Below, in pieces: positions 1-6,982 of a stretch of 37,683 nt of DNA. Every line of letters begins with the position of its first letter. Within the stretch, counting starts at the first letter, position 1. Source of the stretch: Actinomycetes bacterium (GTDB lineage: Bacteria; Actinomycetota; Acidimicrobiia; Acidimicrobiales; RAAP-2); the NCBI GenBank assembly GCA_021828055.1, contig JAKATH010000006.1, forward strand, positions 27,043 to 64,725, in the 5' to 3' direction. A model generated the notes under the pieces. That model was not told where the DNA came from and did no database searches. It saw nothing but the letters and a program-made list of their open reading frames with translations. Both the position numbers and the translations under genes were made by a program.

Positions 1-294
1 CGTCTCGCCGCCCGAACGTCCGGCGCCTCCCTTAGCGCCCCGGGCGGTCGCGGCATCGGCCGTCTCGCCGCCCGATTCCCCGCCTCCTTCGATGACAGCG
101 TCTTCCAGCGTCGCCACGTCGGGCTCGGGCGCCAGGGGGGCAGGCGGCATAGCGGCCGGGACGCGCCCGGCATCCTCACCCACCAACTGTGGGTCGACAC
201 TCGAACTTTTCTCCACGTCCGGCTCCTCCGGGACCGGAGGGGCTTGGGATGGTCTCTCGCCCCAGCGGCGTCGCCGACCGATCCTCCTCACCAC
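1..294 (-). CDS. N-terminal part of an unidentified protein, cut by the left edge
   Basis: Reading the minus strand leftwards from a GTG at 294 (a second GTG follows directly) gives an open frame that runs off the window; an in-frame stop lies just upstream at 358-360, so the start is well bounded. A GGGA sits about 8 nt before the GTG. The visible ~98 residues begin with a short Arg-rich segment (RRIGRRRRWGERP) and continue as an acidic, Pro/Ala/Gly-rich and probably disordered stretch. No domain is visible. In this gene order (rsmG then leftward) parA and parB normally follow, and parS-like elements lie just upstream, so a partition protein with a disordered N-terminal extension is a reasonable guess. 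That identity is inferred from position only. Confidence 0.45.
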   Translation of the reverse strand, partial: MVRRIGRRRRWGERPSQAPPVPEEPDVEKSSSVDPQLVGEDAGRVPAAMPPAPLAPEPDVATLEDAVIEGGGESGGETADAATARGAKGGAGRSGGET

Positions 295-495
295 CGGGCA
301 GATCCCACGAAAAGCTGAGCAGGGACCAGAAGGGGCGCTGCCCGCACCGCCGAATCGCTACGAAGACGACGACCGCGTTCCGCCATACGCCCCCTCACGG
401 TCACGCTGACCATCCTCGCTCGCCCGACGGAAGAGGTCAAGGCTTTGCGCGCGTTTTCCCTCCGAGCAGTCGGGCGGGCGGGGAGTTGGGCAGCG

Positions 496-524
496 CGTTT
501 CACGTGTAACCTGACGGTGAAACA
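496..524. repeat. parS-like element, copy 1
   Basis: First of two identical 29-bp copies, 99 bp apart start to start. The left half is GTTTCACGTGTAAC (497-510), one base away from the palindromic parS core GTTTCACGTGAAAC that ParB binds in many bacteria. The right end carries a separate half-site GTGAAAC (517-523), so each copy also forms an outer inverted repeat GTTTCAC-N13-GTGAAAC. Location beside the expected parAB locus and near dnaA fits a centromere function. ParB binding is inferred. Confidence 0.7.
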
Positions 525-594
525 ACCGAGAGCTGGAGCGGCACCGGCGCTCACGCCGGGGCCACCCTGCTTTGACTGGTCCCCGCCTCCCAGC

Positions 595-623
595 CGTTTC
601 ACGTGTAACCTGACGGTGAAACA
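595..623. repeat. parS-like element, copy 2
   Basis: Second copy, base-for-base identical to the one at 496-524 across 29 bp while the flanking DNA differs, so the whole composite (near-palindrome plus extra half-site) is conserved rather than only the 14-bp core. It ends about 80 bp before the start of the LAGLIDADG-like gene, so ParB spreading from it could affect that promoter (inference). Confidence 0.7.
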
Positions 624-703
624 TGAGGCACAGTCGTCGATTGCGAGGTCCGGCGGCGCGCCGCCCGCAGAACAGCAGAACAAAGGGCATGGGGACGGAC
701 GAG

Positions 704-1180
704 ATGGCGAGCGCCTTCGACGAGGGAGTGCTGGTGGGCCTGCTGGTCGGGGAAGGCCACTTCGGCGGGGACGGACGCCAGCCGCACGTGACCCTGCGCA
801 TGCACGACCGCCACGAAGCGCTGTTCCGCTGGCTCGAGCGCACCTTCCCCGGCGGTCGGCTCTACGGACCTTACGAGCACGGCGGTCGGCGCTACTACCA
901 GTGGATGGCGCGCGGAAACTACCTGCGCACGGAGCTCGCACCGATGCTCCGTCGTACCCTGTCGCCGTCGCTCGACGGCTACGCGCACGACCGGTTCCTC
1001 GCCATGTGCGAGCGCTACGCGCGGCAGCTCGACCTTCCTGGCCGTGCCACACCGGCGGCTCCTGAGTTCACGCGGGCAACCACACCTGCTGCGGCACCCG
1101 GCACGCCTAGCTCGGCAACAGCGATCTTCGCCACGCTCCGCGAGACGGCCGCCACCACGGACACAGAGTCGTCCGCCTGA
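704..1180 (+). CDS. Stand-alone LAGLIDADG-like protein
   Basis: A small (158 aa) protein whose N-terminus carries one LAGLIDADG-type helix (GVLVGLLVGEGHF, about residues 8-20). It is followed by the alternating strand/helix pattern of that fold (VTLRMHDRHEALFRWL, GGRLYGPYEHGGRRYYQW) and an Ala/Thr-rich C-terminal tail. One motif means it would act as a homodimer. LAGLIDADG proteins are homing nucleases, maturases or DNA-binding regulators such as WhiA. The start is ATG 704 with GGGGACGG upstream; ATG 689 is an alternative. It is not inside an intron or intein: it is a free gene between the parS-like copies and rsmG, converging on rsmG with 44 bp between stops. Nuclease activity is unproven. 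Confidence 0.6.
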   Translation: MASAFDEGVLVGLLVGEGHFGGDGRQPHVTLRMHDRHEALFRWLERTFPGGRLYGPYEHGGRRYYQWMARGNYLRTELAPMLRRTLSPSLDGYAHDRFLAMCERYARQLDLPGRATPAAPEFTRATTPAAAPGTPSSATAIFATLRETAATTDTESSA

Positions 1181-1224
1181 CGCACGTCCCACAGGTGTAC
1201 GAGGCCATCGCACTCGACGAACCG

Positions 1225-1881
1225 TCAGAACATCGGGCGCTTGGCGGGCACCCCGACCCGCCGGGGAAACCGATCTGGGCACGGGCGTATCTGGGAGATC
1301 ATGGCGAAACCGTACGCGGACCCGACCGGGTACGCCTTTCCCATGCCGAGCACAGCCAACCGATCCTCCGGCCAGCGCTCGAGAACGTCGCGCGCGCCCG
1401 ACGGAGGCTCCGAGGCGGCCAGGAACCCGCCTACTGCCAGCAGCGGGGCCGCGCACTCAGCCACGACGGCGGGCCTGCCGAAGCCTCTCGAGGTGACGCC
1501 GTCAAAGGCGCCCCGCCGTTCCGGTGTGCGGCCGACGACCTCCGCCCGCGCGGCCTCAACCGTCACACGTCCCCGCAACCCCAGCGCACCGACGGCGTGG
1601 AGGAGGAACGCCGCACGACGTCTATGGGCTTCGACGAGGAGGAAGGATGGGGCCTCCCAGCGCACGGCAAGCACGAGGCCGGGAACCCCGCCCCCGGAGC
1701 CTAAGTCAACCAGGGCGGAAGCGGAGGAGGGTGTCCATGCGGTCTCGACCGCCTCGGCGAAGGCATCAGCGTGCTCCAACTGCACATCGATCGGGCCGGG
1801 GCCGAGGAACCCGAGGCCTCGTGCCTCTGTCAGCAGCCGGCGAAGGGTGGCTCGTCGGTGGTTGCCCGGTGGTGCGGGCAC
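1225..1881 (-). CDS. rsmG: 16S rRNA (guanine-N7) methyltransferase RsmG
   Basis: RsmG methylates N7 of G527 (E. coli numbering) in 16S rRNA with S-adenosylmethionine. The 218-residue product has the SAM-binding loop LVDLGSGGGVPGLVLA near residue 58, the downstream acidic residue of motif II (LLVEAHRRRAAFL), and the family's characteristic C-terminal end RFPRRVGVPAKRP. It starts at GTG 1881 behind GAGGAAG at 5-nt spacing. That ribosome-binding site is the end of a 24-bp unit present twice (1887-1934). It is the last gene visible of the leftward rpmH-rnpA-yidD-yidC-jag-rsmG run, 55 bp downstream of jag. Loss of RsmG gives low-level streptomycin resistance in several bacteria (family knowledge). 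Confidence 0.93.
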   Translation of the reverse strand: MPAPPGNHRRATLRRLLTEARGLGFLGPGPIDVQLEHADAFAEAVETAWTPSSASALVDLGSGGGVPGLVLAVRWEAPSFLLVEAHRRRAAFLLHAVGALGLRGRVTVEAARAEVVGRTPERRGAFDGVTSRGFGRPAVVAECAAPLLAVGGFLAASEPPSGARDVLERWPEDRLAVLGMGKAYPVGSAYGFAMISQIRPCPDRFPRRVGVPAKRPMF

Positions 1882-1886
1882 TCCAT

Positions 1887-1934
1887 CTTCCTCGGCAACG
1901 TGCGGGCGTGCTTCCTCGGCAACCTGCGGGCGTG
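1887..1934 (-). repeat. 24-bp tandem duplication carrying the rsmG ribosome-binding site
   Basis: Two 24-bp units, 1887-1910 and 1911-1934, differ at one base. Read on the minus strand each ends in GCCGAGGAAG, the Shine-Dalgarno sequence used by rsmG. The pair fills nearly the whole jag-rsmG spacer: the jag stop is at 1936 and the rsmG GTG at 1881. Confidence 0.85.
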
Positions 1935-1935
1935 C

Positions 1936-3015
1936 TCAGGGTGCCGGGGAGATGACGACGAAGCGGTGCGGCTCTTCTCCCTGTGAACTCGACACCGCAC
2001 CTTCGATCGTCACCACCGTGTCGTGCACCACCTTGCGATCGGCAGCCGACATGGGCTCGAGCGCCCGTTCTGATCCGGATTCGAGCACCTCCGCCGCGAC
2101 CTCGGTGGTGAACCTGCGCAACGCCGCGACACGGCGTTCGCGGTACCCGGCGACGTCGACGAGGACCCTGTCGGTGCGGTTCGGGAAGTGCTTCTGAACC
2201 ACCGTCCGCGTCAGGTCCTGGAGCGCCATCACGGTCGCTCCCTTCGGCCCGACGAGCACACCAAGCCCTTCGCCGTGCGCCGCGAGCTCCACGGTCTCCT
2301 CGTCGAGCTCCCGGACGTCCACCGTCGCCTGGAGGCCGAAGCGGTCCAGCAGGCCCTCGAGGAACTCCTTCGCCACTGTCGCCTGCTCCTGCAGCGTGAT
2401 CCCATCAGCCACCGCCTGCTCCTCCTTCACTGCTCCGTCCGGACCGACCACTTCGGCGCGACCCACTTCGGCGCGACCCACTTCGGCGCGACAAGCGTCG
2501 CCGCGCTCAGGCATCGCGCCGTTCCCTTCTTGGGCATGCCACGGCTCCTTCTCCGCCGTGGCTCGCTGCTGAGCCGAGCTCTGCCGGCGCCGTCGCCTGC
2601 GGCGGCTCGCTGCCGTCCTTCCCGCCGATCCAGCTTCGCCGCCACCCTTTCGGACTGACGCTCCTGGGGCTTCTTCCTCACGGCCGGGGCGTGTGGACGC
2701 CCCGGCCGCGCGGCTCGTGCTCGAGCTCCGCTGCCGCGGAGGCCGTGTACCGCCGGTACCGCCGGCACCGTCGTCCCCGTCGCGACGCGCGCTGCCACGA
2801 GGTCGGTCTCGCTGGCGACGTGAGCGCTTCGGGCGCGGCTCCGCGGGTCGGACCCGCGCCCGCACTCGGGCCTCCCCTCGGACCCGCCCGAACAGGCCCG
2901 TCTTCGGCTCCGCGAGGACCACGAGCTCCGCGTCCTTCTCGGACACCCCCAGTTGGTCGAGAGCACGCTCCTTCGCCTCGTCGACGGACTTGCCCGTCTT
3001 TTCGACCCACTCCAC
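1936..3015 (-). CDS. jag: RNA-binding protein Jag/KhpB with expanded linker
   Basis: Jag (KhpB/EloR) is an RNA-binding protein linked to control of cell elongation, nearly always next to yidC. At 359 aa this one is much longer than the usual 160-250. Order: Jag-N domain at residues 1-55 (EKTGKSVDEAKERALDQLG, then GLFGRVRGEARVRARV). Next is a ~150-residue Arg/Gly/Ser-rich linker with an RRRRRRR run and three tandem RAEVG units. The KH domain follows (GVLVGPKGATVMALQDL, about 235-255) and then R3H at the C-terminus (YRERRVAALRRF onward). The start is ATG 3015, three bases after the yidC stop, so translation is probably coupled. The linker coding DNA looks prone to expansion (15-bp triplicate at 2448-2492). 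Confidence 0.92.
   Translation of the reverse strand: MEWVEKTGKSVDEAKERALDQLGVSEKDAELVVLAEPKTGLFGRVRGEARVRARVRPAEPRPKRSRRQRDRPRGSARRDGDDGAGGTGGTRPPRQRSSSTSRAAGASTRPGREEEAPGASVRKGGGEAGSAGRTAASRRRRRRRQSSAQQRATAEKEPWHAQEGNGAMPERGDACRAEVGRAEVGRAEVVGPDGAVKEEQAVADGITLQEQATVAKEFLEGLLDRFGLQATVDVRELDEETVELAAHGEGLGVLVGPKGATVMALQDLTRTVVQKHFPNRTDRVLVDVAGYRERRVAALRRFTTEVAAEVLESGSERALEPMSAADRKVVHDTVVTIEGAVSSSQGEEPHRFVVISPAP
2448..2492 (-). repeat. 15-bp x3 in-frame tandem repeat inside jag
   Basis: Three consecutive 15-bp units, identical apart from the last base of the final unit, encode the pentapeptide RAEVG three times in the linker just before the KH domain of Jag. The unit length keeps frame, so copy number can change without breaking the gene. 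Confidence 0.85.
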
Positions 3016-3018
3016 CGC

Positions 3019-4185
3019 TCAACGGGCCTTTCGTGCGCGTTTGGCTTTCGACCGCGGGTGCGACTTCGCTGCCGGAGCGGTAGTACCAACGGTACTACCT
3101 CCTCTGGCGTCCCGACCCCGCCCGTTCGTCGTCCCTTCCCCCCGCTGCGCCGGCTGTTGCCCGCCGGTGGCACCACCGGCGCCGCGGCGGCCGCCCTGAG
3201 AGGACGGCTGCCGCTCCCCGACCGGCGGAACGGACCCCTCCTGCTTCGGCCCGCTCGTCGACCTCGCTTCCACCACGCCAGGCGCCGATGGAGGCTTGGG
3301 CCTGCCGCTGACCTGACGCTCCGCAGGGCGCTGCACCAGGCCGTATCGGAAGATCAGGTCCTGGGTGAGGACCCGGATCGCGGACGAGACGATCATGTAG
3401 ATCACCACGCCGGCGGGGACCAGGAAGTAGATGTAGGCGAAGATCAGGGGCATCACCCGCTGCATCGTCTGCATCTGCTGCGGCATCTGCTGCTGCGTGT
3501 TGTTGCGCTTGTTCCGGCGCGTCATCTGGGCCATCTGGAAGTACTGCAGCGCGACCGCGACGGCGAGGAGGCCGAAGTACGGGACGTACTCGTACCAGTC
3601 CGCGTGGTGTGTGAGGGGCCGCAACGCGAGGTTCAGCCCGATCGAGTGCATGACTCCGGGCGTCTTGACGAGCGCCTTGTGGATCGCCGACGTCTGAGGC
3701 ACGTAGTGCGGTGTGGCACAGACTGCAGCGTGGCAGCGGGCCTTGCCTGTGGCCATGAAGGCGCCCTTCTTCACCGTGTTCGCAAGCCCGCGGATGACGT
3801 CGTAGAGGACGATCAGGGCGGGCATCTGGAGGAACATCGGCAAGCAGCCGCCGGTGGGGCTGACCCCGTGCTCGCGGTAGAGCTTCATGAGCTCTTCGTT
3901 CAGCTGCTGGCGGTTCTCGGCGCCCTTGTACTTCGCCCGCAGCTTCTGCATCTCGGGCTGGAGCGCCTGCATCGCCAGCATCGAACGCGTGCTCTTGATG
4001 GTGAGCGGCGTGAGGAGCGCCATGATCAGCAGCGTGAGGAGCACGATCGCGGCTGCGTATGTGGGCACGACGCCGTAGATCCACGACAGCACGTCGGCGA
4101 CCGCGATGAAGAGCGGGTGGAAGATGTCTCCGACGGCCTTGAACAGCGAGTTCTCAGCGACGAAGGGAGCGAGGTGCACGGTCAC
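3019..4185 (-). CDS. yidC: Membrane protein insertase YidC
   Basis: YidC inserts and folds membrane proteins, alone or with SecYEG. I start it at GTG 4185, which overlaps the yidD stop (GTGA) and sits behind GGGGGAG; this gives 388 aa. Longer reading back to 4356 only runs through yidD in another frame. Visible features: N-terminal membrane segment ([15 protein letters not shown]), core helix [23 protein letters not shown], cytosolic coiled region rich in Gln/Lys, the conserved [21 protein letters not shown], then two further membrane segments ending [21 protein letters not shown]. The ~115-residue tail is Gly/Arg/Ser-rich and ends in a basic cluster ([15 protein letters not shown]), as in other YidC proteins that contact ribosomes. 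Confidence 0.93.
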   Translation of the reverse strand: MTVHLAPFVAENSLFKAVGDIFHPLFIAVADVLSWIYGVVPTYAAAIVLLTLLIMALLTPLTIKSTRSMLAMQALQPEMQKLRAKYKGAENRQQLNEELMKLYREHGVSPTGGCLPMFLQMPALIVLYDVIRGLANTVKKGAFMATGKARCHAAVCATPHYVPQTSAIHKALVKTPGVMHSIGLNLALRPLTHHADWYEYVPYFGLLAVAVALQYFQMAQMTRRNKRNNTQQQMPQQMQTMQRVMPLIFAYIYFLVPAGVVIYMIVSSAIRVLTQDLIFRYGLVQRPAERQVSGRPKPPSAPGVVEARSTSGPKQEGSVPPVGERQPSSQGGRRGAGGATGGQQPAQRGEGTTNGRGRDARGGSTVGTTAPAAKSHPRSKAKRARKAR

Positions 4186-4472
4186 GGACTCCCCCGCCGG
4201 CGCCCACCCGCCTCGAGCGGGACGAGGTCCACCCCGTGCCCGCCCAGCGGGTGGCAGCGCGCCAGCCGTCGCACGGCCAGCCACAGCCCCAGCCACGTGC
4301 CGTGCCGCTCGACCGCCTCGACCGCATAGGCCGAGCAGCTCGGGTAGAAGCGGCACGGGGACACACTGCCCGCCCTCGCGCCCTGGTAGGCGCGCAGAGC
4401 TCCGAGCGCGGCCCGCTGCGCGGCCGTTCGCCGCGCCGGGCGCGCCTCGACGGGTGCTACCGCGTGCCCCAT
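4182..4472 (-). CDS. yidD: Membrane protein insertion efficiency factor YidD
   Basis: A 96-residue protein of the YidD (UPF0161/DUF37) family, a membrane-associated helper of YidC-dependent insertion. The diagnostic core is present: [33 protein letters not shown] with the conserved Cys pair, then the family's [13 protein letters not shown] near the end. ATG 4472 lies two bases after the rnpA stop, and the gene's own TGA overlaps the yidC GTG, so rnpA-yidD-yidC look translationally coupled. The Ala/Arg-rich N-terminus is about 15 residues longer than in short homologues. Confidence 0.93.
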   Translation of the reverse strand: MGHAVAPVEARPARRTAAQRAALGALRAYQGARAGSVSPCRFYPSCSAYAVEAVERHGTWLGLWLAVRRLARCHPLGGHGVDLVPLEAGGRRRGSP

Positions 4473-4474
4473 GG

Positions 4475-4843
4475 TCACAGCGTTCGTCTTCCTCCGCCGT
4501 CCGCCCCGGCCGCGGCGGCCTGCGCGGCCGCCCGGAACGCGCGGCGCAAGTCCTCGAATCCGAGCTCGGCGGCCTGCGGCGCCGCGCGTACCAGGTATCC
4601 GCCGGCCGGCAGCTCCGGGCCCGACGCTCGCACCGCGGCGCGGAGGCGGCGCCGCAGCCGGTTCCGCTCGACCGCGCCCCCGTGCCGCCTCCCGATGGAG
4701 TACCCGACCAGCGGGAAGCTCGTCACCTCCGCCGCGTGACTGCTGAACGCCACCATCACCGTTCCCATCTGGCCACGGCCGTCGGGGCGCGACAAGGCGC
4801 GGAACGTAGTCCGCCTGCGGATCCTTCCCACCACCGGGGGCAT
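4475..4843 (-). CDS. rnpA: Ribonuclease P protein component
   Basis: The protein subunit of RNase P, which supports 5' maturation of tRNAs by the M1-type RNA. The 122 aa include the RNA-binding signature [21 protein letters not shown] (about residues 49-69, the RNR motif) and the usual [11 protein letters not shown] near the N-terminus. The C-terminal 25 residues are Ala/Gly-rich and probably disordered. It sits 24 bp downstream of rpmH, the near-universal arrangement, and just upstream of yidD. Confidence 0.93.
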   Translation of the reverse strand: MPPVVGRIRRRTTFRALSRPDGRGQMGTVMVAFSSHAAEVTSFPLVGYSIGRRHGGAVERNRLRRRLRAAVRASGPELPAGGYLVRAAPQAAELGFEDLRRAFRAAAQAAAAGADGGGRRTL

Positions 4844-4867
4844 CGTCCTTCTGGGCGCGCCGTTGGC

Positions 4868-5002
4868 TCACACCGTCAGCCGATGACGCCCCTTGAGCCG
4901 TCTCGCCTTCAGGATCGCCCGGCCGGCACGCGTCGACATGCGCTGGCGGAATCCGTGCCGCTTCGCTCGCTTGCGCGTGTTGGGTTGATAGGTTCGCTTC
5001 AC
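4868..5002 (-). CDS. rpmH: 50S ribosomal protein L34
   Basis: L34 is a 44-residue basic protein of the large ribosomal subunit. The translation [20 protein letters not shown] followed by [20 protein letters not shown] is a textbook L34. It starts at GTG 5002 with GGAAAGG about 9 nt upstream. A longer in-frame reading to 5131 is not needed: the family begins with MKRTYQPN. First gene of the leftward run, divergent from dnaA. Confidence 0.97.
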   Translation of the reverse strand: MKRTYQPNTRKRAKRHGFRQRMSTRAGRAILKARRLKGRHRLTV

Positions 5003-5275
5003 GTCCGTAAGCCTTTCCGCGTTGCCCGCCAGCGCGACCTGGTCGGGTCGGTGACGGCGGACGGACCACCACGTCGCCCGCAGTGGGCTGCGATGTCGCA
5101 CGCGATCGTACGCGACCGCGGCCGCAGACACTAGTCGCGCCCGGGACCCTCGGTTCAGGCCGCGGCGCCTGCGGCGGCCGAGAGCACCGGACCCCGGCGG
5201 ACCGGGTTGCCACTAGTCGGGAGAGCCCGAACGGTGTAGGTTCGATCGACCACGTCACCGTCGTGTTCCACACCT
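5003..5275. promoter_or_regulatory. Divergent rpmH/dnaA control region
   Basis: The 273-bp spacer between two diverging genes must hold promoters for both. A TAGGTT at 5237-5242 is a plausible dnaA -10 hexamer; no good -35 partner is visible at 17 bp. A 9-mer CACTAGTCG occurs twice (5129-5137 and 5211-5219). TGTGGAC (complement of the GTCCACA core of DnaA boxes) occurs at 5275-5281, 5287-5293 and 5343-5349, straddling the dnaA start. These could serve autoregulation by DnaA; this is inference, since the boxes are short matches. Confidence 0.5.
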
Positions 5276-6745
5276 GTGGACCACGCTGTGGACGACGATT
5301 GGCTCGCGTGCGCGGAGGACCAGGTGGACGAGACGGGTGGTCTGTGGACCAGGTGCGCCGCACCACTGCGTGACCAGGTGTCGGACACGACGTGGAAGAT
5401 GTGGTTCTCGAGCATCGAGCCGGTCTCCTACGACGGGCGCACGATGGTGCTCGGCGTGCCCAACACGGTGGTGCGCCAGCGCGTGGAGGGGCGGTTCCTC
5501 CCGCTGATCGCCCAGACCGTGTCGTCCGCCGCAGGTCACGACGTCGACGTCCGCCTGGAGGTGGCCGACCCGGTGCTGTCGGAGATCGAGGCCCCGGTGC
5601 CGGCCGTCCTCGGCGCCTCCGGTCCTTCCCTCCAGCCGCCGGTCGAAGCCCCCTCGGCCTCTCAGCACCCTTCGCACCGCCCGGCCCAGGCCAACAGGCG
5701 GCCGCGGGACGGCGCGGTGGTCTGCCTCGACCCCAGGTTCACCTTCGAGAGCTTCGTCGCCGCCTCGTCGAACCGGCTCGCGCACGCTGCCGCCCAGGCC
5801 GTGGCGGAGACGCCCGGCCGCTCGTACAACCCACTGTTCATCTACGGGGACTCCGGGCTCGGCAAGACCCACCTCCTGCACGCGATCGGCAACTACGTCC
5901 AGGAGAACTTCTCCTCGCTCACGGTGCTCTACCTCACGACCGAGACGTTCATGAACGACTTCGTCGACTCGTTGCGCATGTCGACGACCATCGCGTTCAA
6001 GCGCCGCTACCGCGAGTGCGACGTCCTGCTGATCGACGACGTCCAGTTCATGGGGAACAAAGATGGTCTCCAAGAAGAATTCTTCCACACCTACAACTAC
6101 CTGCACGCCGCGGGGAAGCAGATCGTCCTCACGTCCGACAGGTCGCCCAAGTCCATCGAAACGCTCCAAGACCGCTTGCGCAGCCGCTTCATGTCCGGCC
6201 TGATCACCGAGGTCGACCCCCCAGACTTCGAGACCCGCCTCGCCATCTTGAGGAAGAAGTCCGAAGCCGACCACGACGACATTCCTGACGACGTCCTCGG
6301 CTTCATCGCCACCCACGTCAAGAGCAACATCCGCGAGCTCGAAGGTGCGTTGATCCGGGTGACGGCGTTCGCGAGCTTGAGCAGGGAACCCATCTCGCTC
6401 GAGCTCGCAGAGCACGTGCTCGCAGACATCGTCTCGAGCGTGGAGCCCCGGCGCATCACCCCGCAGATGATCCTCGAGGCCACGGCTGCGAGCTACGGCT
6501 TCACCGTGGAGGCCATCTGCGGCCCGAGCCGGACCCGCCCGCTGGTCACCGCGCGACAGGTCGCGATGTACCTGGTCCGCAACCTCACGGACTACAGCTA
6601 CCCCGCCATCGCCCGCGTCTTCGGGGGCCGCGACCACACGACGGTCATCCACGCCGTGGACAAGATCACCACCCAGATGAAGGAGCGGCGGCAGCTCTAC
6701 GAGCAGGTCACGGAGCTCACCGTGCAGATCCGGAACGGGACGTGA
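5276..6745 (+). CDS. dnaA: Chromosomal replication initiator DnaA
   Basis: DnaA binds origin boxes, oligomerises with ATP and opens the duplex. The 489 aa show domain I ([22 protein letters not shown]), a Pro/Ala-rich variable domain II (about residues 105-145), the AAA+ domain with Walker [12 protein letters not shown] (Lys197) and Walker [11 protein letters not shown] box VII-type arginine region (LQDRLRSRF) follows. The C-terminal DNA-binding helix-turn-helix carries [15 protein letters not shown]. The start is uncertain: GTG 5276 is the longest, GTG 5288 is possible, and no strong Shine-Dalgarno is visible. The strand switch between rpmH and dnaA and the DnaA-box-like sites on both sides mark the origin. 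Confidence 0.97.
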   Translation: MDHAVDDDWLACAEDQVDETGGLWTRCAAPLRDQVSDTTWKMWFSSIEPVSYDGRTMVLGVPNTVVRQRVEGRFLPLIAQTVSSAAGHDVDVRLEVADPVLSEIEAPVPAVLGASGPSLQPPVEAPSASQHPSHRPAQANRRPRDGAVVCLDPRFTFESFVAASSNRLAHAAAQAVAETPGRSYNPLFIYGDSGLGKTHLLHAIGNYVQENFSSLTVLYLTTETFMNDFVDSLRMSTTIAFKRRYRECDVLLIDDVQFMGNKDGLQEEFFHTYNYLHAAGKQIVLTSDRSPKSIETLQDRLRSRFMSGLITEVDPPDFETRLAILRKKSEADHDDIPDDVLGFIATHVKSNIRELEGALIRVTAFASLSREPISLELAEHVLADIVSSVEPRRITPQMILEATAASYGFTVEAICGPSRTRPLVTARQVAMYLVRNLTDYSYPAIARVFGGRDHTTVIHAVDKITTQMKERRQLYEQVTELTVQIRNGT

Positions 6746-6982
6746 CACCGACCCGATCTCCTCTGTGCACACATCCCCGAGCAACCTGTGGAGCGAAGGA
6801 CGGCGCGTCCACAGGATCACGCCGTTTCTTCGCCGAGAAGCTCGCCCCCGCCTGGCAGACCCGAGACCCGGTGGATGGCCGCAAAGCGTTGACCAGGACC
6901 GTCGCGTCCGCGTCCACAATCCCCAGCACTACTACCACTGACATGTCTTTCCAAGCATCACGACGTTCGAAAGGATGATGGT
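6746..6982. other. Candidate replication origin (oriC) between dnaA and dnaN
   Basis: The 237-bp spacer has partial DnaA-box matches: TGTGGA at 6787-6792, GTCCACAGG at 6807-6815 and GTCCACAAT at 6912-6920, against the consensus TTATCCACA or its complement. The stretch 6900-6975 is less GC-rich than the surroundings and could act as the unwinding element. Few boxes are visible, so the functional origin may include the rpmH-dnaA spacer too. The end of the region supplies the dnaN ribosome-binding site (GAAAGGA). Confidence 0.55.

Larger units (their letters stand above)
295..703. other. Intergenic region holding two parS-like elements
   Basis: About 400 bp lie between the left-edge gene and the LAGLIDADG gene, which are transcribed divergently. 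I see no convincing gene here; open frames on both strands are Arg/Ser-rich compositional shadows. The region contains the two 29-bp parS-like copies described separately and should carry the promoters of both flanking genes, though no clear -35/-10 pair stood out. Confidence 0.6.

Noticed and set aside
623-1180. LAGLIDADG region as part of an intein or intron
   Set aside because: No split host gene surrounds it and no splicing-domain motifs are visible; it reads as a free gene.
5255-6919. 554-residue open frame antisense to dnaA
   Set aside because: Exact antisense of dnaA with no recognisable domain.
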